A DNA stretch of 64,000 nt from Paraburkholderia sp. BCC1886 (GTDB taxonomy: Bacteria; Pseudomonadota; Gammaproteobacteria; Burkholderiales; Burkholderiaceae), in the NCBI RefSeq assembly GCF_900996245.1, contig NZ_CAAJGK010000096.1, positions 1 through 64,000 of the forward strand, read 5' to 3'. Position 1 is the stretch's first letter; each line of letters opens with the position of its first letter. Shown in pieces: positions 16,554 to 26,006 of the stretch. A program made the position numbers and the translations under genes. Under the pieces are notes generated by a model. The model was not told the DNA's origin. It saw nothing but the letters and a program-made list of their open reading frames with translations, and searched no databases.

Positions 16554-18302
16554 ATGACGTTAGAGCAGCGGCTACGCAGCATGCGCAAGACCATGCGCGA
16601 CATGTTCGGCATCGCACGTTTGCGGGCCGGTCAGGAAGACATCATCCGCAGCGTGCTGGAACGGCGCGACACCCTCGCCACCATGCCGACCGGCGCGGGT
16701 AAGTCGCTCTGTTATCAATTGCCCGCCTTGCATCTCGACGGCACGACGCTGGTGGTGTCGCCGCTCATCGCGCTGATGAAGGATCAGGCGGACAAACTGG
16801 TGGCCGCGGGTATCGATTGCACGCTGGTGAACAGTACGTTGCGCAGCCGCGAGGAACGCGACGCATTGCGACGTATCTGCGAAGGCCAGGGCGGAATCGT
16901 ATTCGTCACGCCGGAGCGGCTGGCGCAGCCGGCGTTCATGGAGGTGCTGCAGTCGCGCGAGGGGCACGGCGTCGGCCTGGTCGTGGTCGACGAAGCGCAT
17001 TGCGTCTCGCAATGGGGCCACGATTTCCGGCCGGCGTTTCTGGAGATCGTTCATGCGGTCAAGGCGCTCGGGCAACCGCCGGTGCTGGCGCTGACCGCCA
17101 CGGCTACTGCCCCCGTGCTCGAAGATATCGCCCGCTCGTTGGGATTGCGCGATCCGCGCGTGGTGCGCACCGGCACCTTGCGCGAGAACCTGCGCTATCG
17201 CGTGGTCCAGGTCAGCGTGGGCGGCGGCAAGGACGGCTCGGTGCGCGCGGCGCAGGCCAAACGCGAGCAGTTGCTCGACGTGGTTTCGTCGATCCAGGGT
17301 TGCGGCATCGTCTACGCGGCGACAATACGCGACGTCGAGGAAATCTATGCGGTGCTCGCGGAAGCCGGCGAGTCCGTGTCGCGTTATCACGGCAAGCTGA
17401 GTCCGGGCGCGCGCGAAGCCGCTCAGGACGCGTTCATGTCGGGCGAGACGCGCCTGATGGTCGCGACCAACGCGTTCGGCATGGGCATCGACAAGGCCGA
17501 CATACGCTTCGTGCTGCATTATCAGATGCCGGGCAGTCTCGATGCTTACTATCAGGAAACAGGCCGCGCCGGGCGCGACGGGCAACCGGCCGACTGCGTG
17601 CTGCTGTTCGATCTGAACGACCGGCGCATCCAGCAGTTCTTCCTCGCCGGCCGCTATCCGGGCATCGAACTGGCTCAGCGTCTGTACGACACCCTCGTCG
17701 CCCATTGCAAGGAAGTGCCCGCAGGCGTTACCCTCGCCAGACTCAAAGCGGCGTTGCCCGAAGTGGGCGGCGGCAAACTGGAAGTCGCGCTCGGCATGCT
17801 GGTGGACGCGCGAGTGGCGAGTCGCGACCGGCAGCGGCGTTATCGTCCGCGATTGCACGACGGCATCCGCGATAGCGCGCACGACGCGGTCACGAAAGCG
17901 GTCGCGCAATTCGAAGCCATGAGCGTGCGCGACAAGGCGACCCTGCAACGGATGATCGACTACGCGCAAACCGGTGAATGCCGCTGGCGCGAAATTCTCG
18001 ACTATTACGGCGATACGCCTTCGATGCAGCGCTGCGGCGTCTGCGACAATTGCGTGAATCCGCCGCAAATCGAGGTGGGTAAGCCCGACATTGCCGTGGG
18101 CGACGCATTGCTGGAAGCGAACCTCGCGAACGATTTGACGCGACCGAAGCCATGGCTACCCGGCGACGCGGTCCGTGTCCCGAGATTCGGCGCGGGAGAG
18201 GTGGCGCTCGCGAACGGCGAGCAGGTGGCGATTCTGTTTCCAGACGGCAGAACACGAACGTTCATGTCGAACTACGTGAAGGCGGCCCGGCGCGCGGGCT
18301 GA
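16554..18302 (+). CDS. RecQ-family ATP-dependent DNA helicase
   Basis: This 582-aa superfamily-2 helicase has MPTGAGKS (residues 44-51), DEAH (146-149), LTATAT, the GMGIDKADIRFV motif and YYQETGRAGRDGQPADC, all typical of RecQ. A Zn-binding Cys set (CRWREIL...CGVCDNC) follows near residues 475-505. The C terminus differs from E. coli RecQ: there is no recognisable HRDC domain, and it ends in an SH3-like segment (WLPGDAVRVPRFGAGEVAL). It is therefore probably a RecQ paralogue rather than the main recQ. It stands alone, followed closely by galM. Confidence 0.88.
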   Translation: MTLEQRLRSMRKTMRDMFGIARLRAGQEDIIRSVLERRDTLATMPTGAGKSLCYQLPALHLDGTTLVVSPLIALMKDQADKLVAAGIDCTLVNSTLRSREERDALRRICEGQGGIVFVTPERLAQPAFMEVLQSREGHGVGLVVVDEAHCVSQWGHDFRPAFLEIVHAVKALGQPPVLALTATATAPVLEDIARSLGLRDPRVVRTGTLRENLRYRVVQVSVGGGKDGSVRAAQAKREQLLDVVSSIQGCGIVYAATIRDVEEIYAVLAEAGESVSRYHGKLSPGAREAAQDAFMSGETRLMVATNAFGMGIDKADIRFVLHYQMPGSLDAYYQETGRAGRDGQPADCVLLFDLNDRRIQQFFLAGRYPGIELAQRLYDTLVAHCKEVPAGVTLARLKAALPEVGGGKLEVALGMLVDARVASRDRQRRYRPRLHDGIRDSAHDAVTKAVAQFEAMSVRDKATLQRMIDYAQTGECRWREILDYYGDTPSMQRCGVCDNCVNPPQIEVGKPDIAVGDALLEANLANDLTRPKPWLPGDAVRVPRFGAGEVALANGEQVAILFPDGRTRTFMSNYVKAARRAG

Positions 18303-18335
18303 CTCCACCCATAACAAAACGCAAAAGGAGCAGCT

Positions 18336-19445
18336 ATGCATTCAGGCGACACGGCGGCACACGCATCGTTATCACGAGAACCTTACGGCACGACGAATAA
18401 CGGCGAACCGGTCACCTGCTACACGCTGCGCAATTCCCGTGGCATTACCGTCAAATTCCTGAGTTACGGCGGTGTTATCTGCGAACTGCTCGCACCGGGT
18501 CGCGATGGCCGGGTAGCGAATATCGTGCTCGGCTTCGCCACGCTGGCCGATTACGAAAAGCTGAACCCTGATAGTCATTTCGGCGCGTTGATCGGGCGCT
18601 ACGCGAACCGGATTGCAAGAGGGCGCTTTACGCTGGACGGCAGCGAATACACACTGCCTGTCAACGACACGCCGAATACGCTGCACAGCGGCCCGGCAAG
18701 TTTCGACACCAAAGTCTGGCAAGTGGAGCCGATCGAGGTCGCGCACGGTGCCGGCGCGGTGTTGACCTATATCAGTCCGGACAAGGAGAACGGTTTCCCC
18801 GGAGAACTGACGGTCACCGTCACTTACACGCTGACCGACGACAATATTTTCCGTATCGACTATCGCGCGACGACCGATCGACCCACCGTCGTCAATTTAA
18901 CCAATCACAGCTATTTCAATCTTGCGGGCGAGGGTAGCGGCAACATCGAAAGACAAACTATCCAGATTGCCGCTTCACGCTATACGCCGACCGACACCAT
19001 GTCGATTCCGACCGGCGAAATAGCCGGGGTGGAAGGCACGCCGCTCGACCTGCGCGAGCGCATCGTCATTGGAGAGCGCTTGCGCGATCCGTTTCAGCAA
19101 ATGATCTATGCGCGCGGTTTCGATCACAACTGGGTGCTGGATAAAGCCGCTGAATCCAGCCCGTCCATTCCGCAATTCGCCGCGCGCGCAACCGACCCGG
19201 CGAGCGGCCGCGTTCTCGAGCTTTATACGACGCAGCCGGGATTACAGTTCTATACCGGTAATAGTTTGAAAGGCAATGCGGTAGGGCCAACGGGAAAGGC
19301 TTATCGTCAGGGCGACGGATTCGCGCTCGAAGCAGAGCATTTTCCCGACTCGCCTAATCAACCCGCTTTTCCGAATACGGTGTTGCGACCCGGCGAGCTA
19401 TTTCACGAAATCACCGAGTGGCATTTTGCAATTGAACCGGATTGA
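18336..19445 (+). CDS. galM: Aldose 1-epimerase (mutarotase)
   Basis: GalM interconverts alpha and beta anomers of aldohexoses. The 369-aa protein has the family landmarks: GALIGRYANRIARGRFTLDG, NTLHSGP, NLTNHSYFNLAGEG with the catalytic His, GFDHNWVL and the C-terminal EAEHFPDSPNQPAFPN with the catalytic Glu. An AAGGAG ribosome site precedes the ATG at 18336. There is no signal peptide and no sugar-uptake gene next to it. It follows the helicase gene by 33 bases and may share its transcript without functional linkage. Confidence 0.92.
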   Translation: MHSGDTAAHASLSREPYGTTNNGEPVTCYTLRNSRGITVKFLSYGGVICELLAPGRDGRVANIVLGFATLADYEKLNPDSHFGALIGRYANRIARGRFTLDGSEYTLPVNDTPNTLHSGPASFDTKVWQVEPIEVAHGAGAVLTYISPDKENGFPGELTVTVTYTLTDDNIFRIDYRATTDRPTVVNLTNHSYFNLAGEGSGNIERQTIQIAASRYTPTDTMSIPTGEIAGVEGTPLDLRERIVIGERLRDPFQQMIYARGFDHNWVLDKAAESSPSIPQFAARATDPASGRVLELYTTQPGLQFYTGNSLKGNAVGPTGKAYRQGDGFALEAEHFPDSPNQPAFPNTVLRPGELFHEITEWHFAIEPD

Positions 19446-19774
19446 GTCCATTACTGCGCCGGGTCGATAAGCCGCATCCAATCAATGCGCATAATCCAAC
19501 TCGCGTTACGTTATCTCCCGTACACTCCGTTCGCAAAAGTCGCTCTAGCCAGTGCTTTATTCCAATTTGACGTGACCTCAAATCAAACGTTGTGATGGTA
19601 CACTCAGACCCGCCGGAACCTGTGTGACAAGGGTCTTGGTGTTTCAAGTGCAACGCTGGTTTGAATCACGTCCATGGCGCATTCAAAGTCGCATTCGCAT
19701 TCATTGCGACGGCTACTCAGTGGACTCCTCCGAACACCCAACTGCGTTTCCCGGATTCCTCAGGTTCTATTACC
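19446..19774 (+). other. 329-bp intergenic region upstream of the phc-like operon
   Basis: This is the likely promoter region of the following four-gene operon. It is AT-richer than its flanks and contains TTGACG at 19567-19572, but no well-spaced -10 box. No hairpin with a U tract was found for galM. The last part is also open in the frame of the downstream gene, so translation could begin as early as TTG 19661. Confidence 0.4.
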
Positions 19775-21163
19775 GTGTACTCTCAGACGCAAATCGACCC
19801 GGTTGTCAGCTTCCGCAACTCGCAGCGCGAGCAGGTGCGTGGCACCATCATCAACCTCCAGCGAAAGTCTTTGGTCATGGAGGTCTATAACCCCTACTCC
19901 ATCGTGCAGGTCAGCGAGGTATTAAGCGACCTCAGCGTGCGCATGGGTAGCAAGAACGCCTATCTGGGTAAGGCGGTTGTCGTCAGTCTCGTGAACACCG
20001 GTTTGACCGCGGTGGTGTCACTAGCGTTGATCGACGAGTGGCGCGAGTTGAGCGTACTGTCCAACGAGCCTCAGTCGGTCGGGCGCGAAGCCGAACTCTT
20101 CATTAGCGACTGGGACGCCCGATTCAACATTCGCCGCGACTATCAGATCGTCGTGAATGAAATGCGCGCGTTTCTTTCGGAAGTCTCGCGCTGGGTCGAG
20201 CAGGTCGACCTGACGGAAAGTTTGCCGAAAGCCGACGGGCGGCTACGCGAAGATCTGTTTTACGAGCTCGCGACGCCCATCATGCAGAAGGTGAAGTCCT
20301 ACCTCGTGCGTCTGGAGGGGGAGGCTCAACTGGTGGATGCCGAACTGGCGCCGGTGCATCGCACGTACGCGCAATCGGCTTTGCATCCGCTGCTGCTGCG
20401 CGCGCCTTTTGTCTACCGGACCTTCACCAAGCCGCTGGGTTACGCCGGCGACTACGAGATGGTCAACCAGATTCTGAGCGACCCGCAGCAGGGGCCGACC
20501 ACTTACTTCCAGATCGTCAATACGGCGTTCCTCAAGGCCGCGGTCGCCACCGCGCACCGCAACCGTATTACGCTGCTCATCGACTTCCTGACACGCCAGG
20601 CCGAAAAGGCGCGTCGTGCGGGCCGGCCGTTCCGCGTGCTCAACGTGGGTTGCGGACCGGCGTTCGAAATCCAGCGCTTCGTGCGCGAATTCGACCGACC
20701 CGATCTGCTGTCTTTCCAGCTGGTGGATTTCAGCGAGGAAACGCTGGCGTTCACAAAAGAGTCGATCGAACGCTCGGCCAGTGAAGCCGGGCGTAAGGTG
20801 TCGGTGGAGACGGTGCATCAGTCGGTGCACGACCTGCTCAAACGCAAGATCACGCCCGACCCGTCGCTGCGCGAATTCGACGCGGTGTATTGTGCGGGTC
20901 TGTTCGACTATCTGTCGGACAAGGTCTGCGCGCGCCTGTTGAGCTACTTCGCAGCCCGCACCAAACCCGACGGCCAGTTGCTGGTCACCAACGTGCACTC
21001 GATGAATCCCGAGAAGTACGGCATGGAACATCTGCTCGAGTGGTACCTGATTTACCGGAACGAGGCGGGTATGAGTTCGCTGCTGCCCACCCAGTCCACG
21101 GGACACAAACTCTACGTCGACGAGACCGGAGTGAATGTGTTCGCGGAAGCCACGATCCTCTGA
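19775..21163 (+). CDS. phcB: PilZ-like/SAM methyltransferase, PhcB-like autoinducer synthase
   Basis: The N-terminal 90 residues resemble a PilZ domain (REQVRGTIINLQRKS). The C-terminal half is a class I methyltransferase with the SAM loop VLNVGCGPAFE and an acidic residue after beta-2 (QLVDFSEE). The same layout and the same three downstream genes occur in the Ralstonia solanacearum phcBSRQ operon. There PhcB makes the quorum signals methyl 3-hydroxypalmitate or 3-hydroxymyristate. The start is uncertain: GTG 19775 gives a normal PilZ N terminus, and TTG 19661 is a longer option. The SAM enzyme is certain; the signal made is inferred from gene order. Confidence 0.8.
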   Translation: MYSQTQIDPVVSFRNSQREQVRGTIINLQRKSLVMEVYNPYSIVQVSEVLSDLSVRMGSKNAYLGKAVVVSLVNTGLTAVVSLALIDEWRELSVLSNEPQSVGREAELFISDWDARFNIRRDYQIVVNEMRAFLSEVSRWVEQVDLTESLPKADGRLREDLFYELATPIMQKVKSYLVRLEGEAQLVDAELAPVHRTYAQSALHPLLLRAPFVYRTFTKPLGYAGDYEMVNQILSDPQQGPTTYFQIVNTAFLKAAVATAHRNRITLLIDFLTRQAEKARRAGRPFRVLNVGCGPAFEIQRFVREFDRPDLLSFQLVDFSEETLAFTKESIERSASEAGRKVSVETVHQSVHDLLKRKITPDPSLREFDAVYCAGLFDYLSDKVCARLLSYFAARTKPDGQLLVTNVHSMNPEKYGMEHLLEWYLIYRNEAGMSSLLPTQSTGHKLYVDETGVNVFAEATIL

Positions 21164-21184
21164 CACGTCCGTAGACATCCATCC

Positions 21185-22519
21185 ATGAGTACGCGTCAAC
21201 TGCAAACAGGCTATCAAACCGAGCTGGCGGATTTCCGTGTGAATTTCAGCCGGGGAGGCGCGTACACGGCGATCGTGCTCGTGCTGCTCGGCGTGGGCCT
21301 CGATTTCGCGCAATATCCGCAGTACGAGGTGGCGTTCGCGTTTGCGCGGGTGCTCGTCTCGTTGCTGATCGGCGGCATCGTGCTGTTGCTCGGCACGCCG
21401 TTCGGACGCCGCTTCGCGCCGTGGTTGACGCTCTCGTGGCTGCTGCTGCCGCAGGTCATGATTTCATGGATGATCTGGCGCACCGACGGCGTGCTGTCGC
21501 CGTACTACATGGGGTTGAATCTCGCCATTTTCGCGTCGGGCATTGCGTTGCCCTTCGGGCTCTGGCAAAACCTGATCTTCGGCTTGCTGTCGTGCTTCCT
21601 GTACCTGATCGCGTGCATGCTGCATCCCGTCGGCATCCTGCCGTCGGGCACGATGACGGTCAATCTGCTGCTGCTTCTGTTCGCCGCCGGTGCGAGCGCG
21701 GTCTACACGTTCTTCAACGAGCGTGTGCGCTTCATGCTGTTTCGCCTGAAGGCCGAGGTGTCGCAGAAGAATAACGAGCTCGAGGTCATCAACCGTCAGT
21801 TGCTCGACATCAAGGGGCAACTGCTGCAGCAGGAGAAAATGGCGGCTATCGGTACGCTGGCCGCGGGTCTGCTGCACGAAGTGAACAACCCGGTGAATTT
21901 CTGTCTGATGGCTATCGAGGTCGCGCTGGAAGAACCGGTGGCGAAAGCGGAACCCACGCTGCTCGAATGTCTCGTCGACGCGCGCCAGGGCATGCAGCGC
22001 ATCCAGCATATCGTGTCGGACCTGAAGACCTTTGCGTACCGCAAGCCCGGCGCCGAAGCGGAAGTGGGCACGCCGTTCCTGTTCGAGAAAGCGCTCGACT
22101 CCGCTATCCGCCTCATCGCGCACGAGTTGCGCGGGGTTGCCGTGACGCGCGAGTTGCCCGCCGATACGCTGGTGCAAGGCGACGAAGCGGCCATCATCGG
22201 CGTGCTGATCAACCTGCTCTCCAACGCCGTCCTCGCCATGCGCAAGGCCGGCACGGAGAAGCCGGCAATCCACATCACGGTGAGCTGGCAGGAAGAACGC
22301 CTGCACGTGACGGTGCGCGACAACGGCCCCGGCATCGCGGACGAACATCTCGCCCGCGTGTTCGAACCGTTTTTTACGACGCGTGAGGTAGGCCAGGGTC
22401 TGGGTCTGGGCCTGTCGATCAGCTATACCGTCATCGAGCGTCATGGCGGCCGGCTCTTTGCCGAGAGCGAACTGGGAAGCTGGGCGGCATTCAGCTTCGA
22501 TCTGTCGCGTGTCGCGTGA
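21185..22519 (+). CDS. phcS: Membrane sensor histidine kinase, PhcS-like
   Basis: The 444-aa protein begins with six hydrophobic segments (about residues 20-180) and no large periplasmic loop, then a coiled linker. The dimerisation domain has GLLHEVNNPVNFC carrying the phospho-His, and the ATPase domain has N (LLSNAVLAM), DNGPGIADEH and GLGLGLSI. In the Phc system PhcS senses the fatty-acid methyl ester within the membrane. It starts 21 bases after the methyltransferase gene and ends 7 bases before the next, so it belongs to the same operon. Confidence 0.87.
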   Translation: MSTRQLQTGYQTELADFRVNFSRGGAYTAIVLVLLGVGLDFAQYPQYEVAFAFARVLVSLLIGGIVLLLGTPFGRRFAPWLTLSWLLLPQVMISWMIWRTDGVLSPYYMGLNLAIFASGIALPFGLWQNLIFGLLSCFLYLIACMLHPVGILPSGTMTVNLLLLLFAAGASAVYTFFNERVRFMLFRLKAEVSQKNNELEVINRQLLDIKGQLLQQEKMAAIGTLAAGLLHEVNNPVNFCLMAIEVALEEPVAKAEPTLLECLVDARQGMQRIQHIVSDLKTFAYRKPGAEAEVGTPFLFEKALDSAIRLIAHELRGVAVTRELPADTLVQGDEAAIIGVLINLLSNAVLAMRKAGTEKPAIHITVSWQEERLHVTVRDNGPGIADEHLARVFEPFFTTREVGQGLGLGLSISYTVIERHGGRLFAESELGSWAAFSFDLSRVA

Positions 22520-22526
22520 GCCGGCC

Positions 22527-23648
22527 ATGAACGACCTCCTGGCCGCACGGCCCACTCTCCTCTACGTCGACGACGAAGAACTGGCGTGCAAGTATTTTGC
22601 CCGCACGGTCGGCGCGGACTACGAGGTTCTGCTGGCGCGCACCAGCGCCGAAGCGCTCGCTATCCTGCTGCAGGACAGCGCCCGCATCGCCGTGCTGGTC
22701 ACGGATTTCCGCATGCCCGGCGGCGACGGCGGCGAACTGCTGCGGCAGGTCGCGCTGGACTACCCCCACATCGTGCGCATTCTCGTTACGGCCTACGCCG
22801 ACAAAGACGTGCTGATGCAAACGGTCAACACGGGCGAAGTATTCCGCATTCTCGAAAAGCCGCTGACGGTCGCCGCGGTGCGCGATACATTGCGCCTCGC
22901 GTTCGAGCGTTATCGTGAACGCGCGCTGCAGAATCAGCGCCTCACGGCGATGGACGAAACCCTCGCGTTTCTAGCGCATGAACTGAATACGCCGCTGGCG
23001 TCCATCGCGCTGAACGCGCGCAGCATTGAAAGCGGCGATGGCGTGGAGCAGGACGGGCCGCGCGATGTCGACGGCGCCGCCCGGGCGATGCGCGAGAGCG
23101 CGCAGTATTGCATCGCGGTGCTCTCGTCGTTCTGGCGCTCGATCCACAACGGCCGGCGCCAACCGGCGGAGAGCGAAGCCCGCAGCGAGATCACGGCGGA
23201 AGGACTCGTCGCCGCCCTGCTCGACACCTACCCGTTCGCGACCACGCAACGTTCGTGGATCCAGGTCGAGGTAATCGAAGACTTCGCCGTGACGACGCAG
23301 CCGAACTGCGTGGCGCTGGTGCTGTCTTCGCTGTTGTCCAACGCGTTGCGCGCGCTCTCCGAGGTCCCCTCGCCGGCGGTGCGCTTTACCGTGCTGGCCG
23401 GGCCGACCCCGAGCATCCGCGTGTGGGACAACGGCCCAGGCATTCCGCCTGAGATCAAGAACCGGCTGTTGACGGACCCGGTCACCACCCACGCGAAATC
23501 GGGTGGCAACGGGCTGGGCCTGATTCTCTGCAACCGTGTCATGCAGTCTTGTGGTGGCGGCATCCGGATCGAGTCCACGTCAGGGGGAGGTACCACCGTC
23601 ATGCTGGATTTCCCCCATATCAAAGGTCAAATGGACAGGAGTTTTTAA
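22527..23648 (+). CDS. phcR: Receiver-histidine kinase hybrid, PhcR-like
   Basis: This 373-aa protein has a receiver domain first (LLYVDDEELACKYF, VTDFRMPGGDGG with the acceptor Asp, ILEKPL). A histidine-kinase module follows as output (LAFLAHELNTPLASI, LLSNALRAL, DNGPGIPPEI, GNGLGLILC). A receiver with a kinase as its output is the unusual layout described for PhcR of Ralstonia. Its TAA overlaps the ATG of the next gene by one base (23646-23650), so translation is coupled. No DNA-binding domain is present. Confidence 0.87.
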   Translation: MNDLLAARPTLLYVDDEELACKYFARTVGADYEVLLARTSAEALAILLQDSARIAVLVTDFRMPGGDGGELLRQVALDYPHIVRILVTAYADKDVLMQTVNTGEVFRILEKPLTVAAVRDTLRLAFERYRERALQNQRLTAMDETLAFLAHELNTPLASIALNARSIESGDGVEQDGPRDVDGAARAMRESAQYCIAVLSSFWRSIHNGRRQPAESEARSEITAEGLVAALLDTYPFATTQRSWIQVEVIEDFAVTTQPNCVALVLSSLLSNALRALSEVPSPAVRFTVLAGPTPSIRVWDNGPGIPPEIKNRLLTDPVTTHAKSGGNGLGLILCNRVMQSCGGGIRIESTSGGGTTVMLDFPHIKGQMDRSF

Positions 23649-24649
23649 TGAACGAAGCGAATGCCACGCAAGACTCGGCACCGGCGATCATCTTCGTTGA
23701 TGACGAAGCCACGGCCGTCAAATATTTCCAGCGCGCCATCGGCAGCCTGGCGCCGGTGCTGACCGGCGGCTCGGTGGAAGAGGGCAAGGCGCTACTCGAC
23801 GCGCACGGCCACAGGGTCGGGGTGCTCGTTTCCGACCAGCGCATGCCGGGCGAATTCGGCAACGAACTGCTGCGCTACGCGAGCGAACGGTACCCGCATA
23901 TCGTGCGGATCCTGACGACGGCGTACTCGGAAATCGACCAGACCGTCGCGGCCGTCAACCTGGGTCATATCCACCGCTACATCAAGAAGCCGTGGGACAT
24001 CACCGCGCTGCGCATCGAACTGAAGCAGGCGCTCGAACTGGCCGAACTGCGCAAGGAGCGCGACCAGTTGATGCGCGAAAAGCTCGGCGTGCTGCAAAAG
24101 CAGACGCTGGCCACGCGCATCGGGTTGATCCGTTCGCTGTCGGCCACGTTGATCGGCCCCGAGCGGTTCCAGCCTGTCGAGACGTATCTCGCGGCCGCGG
24201 TGCTCGCCGATGTGCAAGGCAGCGAGCCGGACTGGCTGCTGATCGACTACTCCGATCTGGTGGCGAGCGAAGGGTCTCGCGGCGGCGTGTTCGGTCACGC
24301 GGTAGCGTCCACGCTTGCCGCGCTGCGCGAGCGGCGCGTCGAACCCGGTCCGGGCAACGCGGTAGCGGCGCTCGCCGACGTGCTGGAAAAAGCGGGCGTG
24401 AAGGTTCGTCGGGATGGCGACACGCTCGTCTGGGAAGACCTGCCGGCGCTGGCTGAATTTCTCGGCGATCCGGCTAGCGCAACCGTATCGGCCGGGCACG
24501 CGGCATGGCTCGCGAGCCTGCTGTGGCTGGACGGCAATGCGATTGCGTTCGAGCCCGTGCGGGAAGCGAATGCCGTCGTGTTGCGCCCGATCCAGCACAG
24601 CACCGAGTTTCCCGCCGACCGTCTGGCGACGTGGATCGAGCAGTTCTGA
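23648..24649 (+). CDS. phcQ: Response regulator with uncharacterised output, PhcQ-like
   Basis: The 333-aa product has an N-terminal receiver (IIFVDDEATAVKYF, LVSDQRMPGEFGNELL with the acceptor Asp, IKKPW) and a short coiled helix. The C-terminal region of about 190 residues has no recognised enzyme or DNA-binding motif. It is the last gene of the four-gene operon and matches PhcQ in position and layout. In Ralstonia the PhcS/PhcR/PhcQ relay controls the LysR-type regulator PhcA; no phcA-like gene is in this window. Confidence 0.85.
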   Translation: MNEANATQDSAPAIIFVDDEATAVKYFQRAIGSLAPVLTGGSVEEGKALLDAHGHRVGVLVSDQRMPGEFGNELLRYASERYPHIVRILTTAYSEIDQTVAAVNLGHIHRYIKKPWDITALRIELKQALELAELRKERDQLMREKLGVLQKQTLATRIGLIRSLSATLIGPERFQPVETYLAAAVLADVQGSEPDWLLIDYSDLVASEGSRGGVFGHAVASTLAALRERRVEPGPGNAVAALADVLEKAGVKVRRDGDTLVWEDLPALAEFLGDPASATVSAGHAAWLASLLWLDGNAIAFEPVREANAVVLRPIQHSTEFPADRLATWIEQF

Positions 24650-24725
24650 TCGACGCAAAGCGGCAAGACGGTGGCACGGCGGCGCAGCGAAGGCCGCCGT
24701 TCAACCTGGGCGTCGGATCGTGCGG

Positions 24726-25883
24726 TCATCCGCTCTTCGCCGCGGTATGCTCGCCCAGCACTTCCTCGGTGTGCTCACCGAGATTCGGCGCCAGCCGCCG
24801 CACGTCGCCTGGCGTGCGTGAGAACGTCACCGGAATCGACATCGTGGTAATCGCGCCTTCCGTGGGATGCGCGTCGTCGCGGAAAAAGCCGATGGCCTGC
24901 AAGTGCGGGTCGTCGAGCAACTCGTCCGGACTCACCACGCGCGTCACCGGCAGGTCCGCATCGCCGAGCAGGCTCATCCATTCATCGGTACCGCGCGAAG
25001 CAATCACGTTATTGACGATCTCGTACAGCGCGTCGATATGGCGGCTGCGCGCCGCCGTTTTCGCGAAGCGCGGATCGTCGGCATAGCCGGCGCATCCGGC
25101 TACTTCGAAGAAGCGGCGCCATTGCGCATCGGTGTACGGCAGCAATCCCAGATAGCCGTCTTTTGTCCGGTAGGGCCGCCGGTGCGGCGACAGCACGCGG
25201 TCGTAACCGGTGTCGCCGCGCGCGGGCCGGAACGTCTTGCCCGCCAGGTGCTCGGTGAGCAGGAATGACACCACGGTCTCGAACATCGGGACTTCGATGG
25301 ATTGCCCCTGACCGGAGCGTTCGCGCTCGTACAGCGCCATTGACACCGAATAGGCGATCGTCAGACCCGCGACCTTGTCCGCGAGAATCGTGTTCATGTA
25401 GGCGGGACCGTCCGCGCTGCCGTGGCCTTGCAGCGACGCGGCGCCGCTCATGGCCTGCACGATGTCGTCGAATGCGGGACGGCCTGCGTATGGACCGGCT
25501 TCGGAGAAGCCGTACGCACCGCAATAGATCAGCCGCGGATTGAGCGCGGCAAGCGTCGCGTAGTCCAGCCCGAGTTTGCGCATCGATTGCGGCCGCACGT
25601 TGAAGACCAGCACGTCGGCGTTCTGCACGAGTTCGAGCAGTGCGCCATGTCCCTCCGGCGTCTTCAGATCGAGCACGACGCTGCGCTTGTTGCGGTTCAG
25701 ATTCAGGAACGCGGCTCCCATGCCTTCGTTCGCGCACGGCGACACATGCCGGAACACATCGCCCTGCCGCGCTTCGATCTTGATCACGTCCGCGCCCATG
25801 TCGCCGAGAATCTGCGTGGCGTACGGCCCCATTGCCACCGAGGTCAGATCCAGCACACGTACGCCTGCCAAAGGTCCACTCAT
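24726..25883 (-). CDS. CaiB/BaiF-type CoA transferase (class III)
   Basis: The 385-aa protein starts MSGPLAGVRVLDLTSVAMGPYATQILGDMGADVIKIE, the class III CoA-transferase signature, and has NLNRNKRSVVLDLK, PAFDDIVQAMSG (with the conserved Asp) and SPHRRPYRTKDGYLGL. These enzymes move CoA between organic acids or esters through an aspartyl-CoA intermediate. The donor and acceptor cannot be read from sequence. It is transcribed divergently from an IclR regulator (123 bases between starts), and an MFS carrier follows that regulator, suggesting a small carboxylate-use module. Confidence 0.9.
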   Translation of the reverse strand: MSGPLAGVRVLDLTSVAMGPYATQILGDMGADVIKIEARQGDVFRHVSPCANEGMGAAFLNLNRNKRSVVLDLKTPEGHGALLELVQNADVLVFNVRPQSMRKLGLDYATLAALNPRLIYCGAYGFSEAGPYAGRPAFDDIVQAMSGAASLQGHGSADGPAYMNTILADKVAGLTIAYSVSMALYERERSGQGQSIEVPMFETVVSFLLTEHLAGKTFRPARGDTGYDRVLSPHRRPYRTKDGYLGLLPYTDAQWRRFFEVAGCAGYADDPRFAKTAARSRHIDALYEIVNNVIASRGTDEWMSLLGDADLPVTRVVSPDELLDDPHLQAIGFFRDDAHPTEGAITTMSIPVTFSRTPGDVRRLAPNLGEHTEEVLGEHTAAKSG

Positions 25884-26006
25884 GTTCGTCACTCCACCTG
25901 TTCCGTTAAACGATCCGGCTGCGCCTGCTGGAAATGAGCCGCGCCGATCCCCTACAATCTCTGCTTTATTGCCGCCAGTTCTCGATGTCACCACGGAGTC
26001 CGGACC

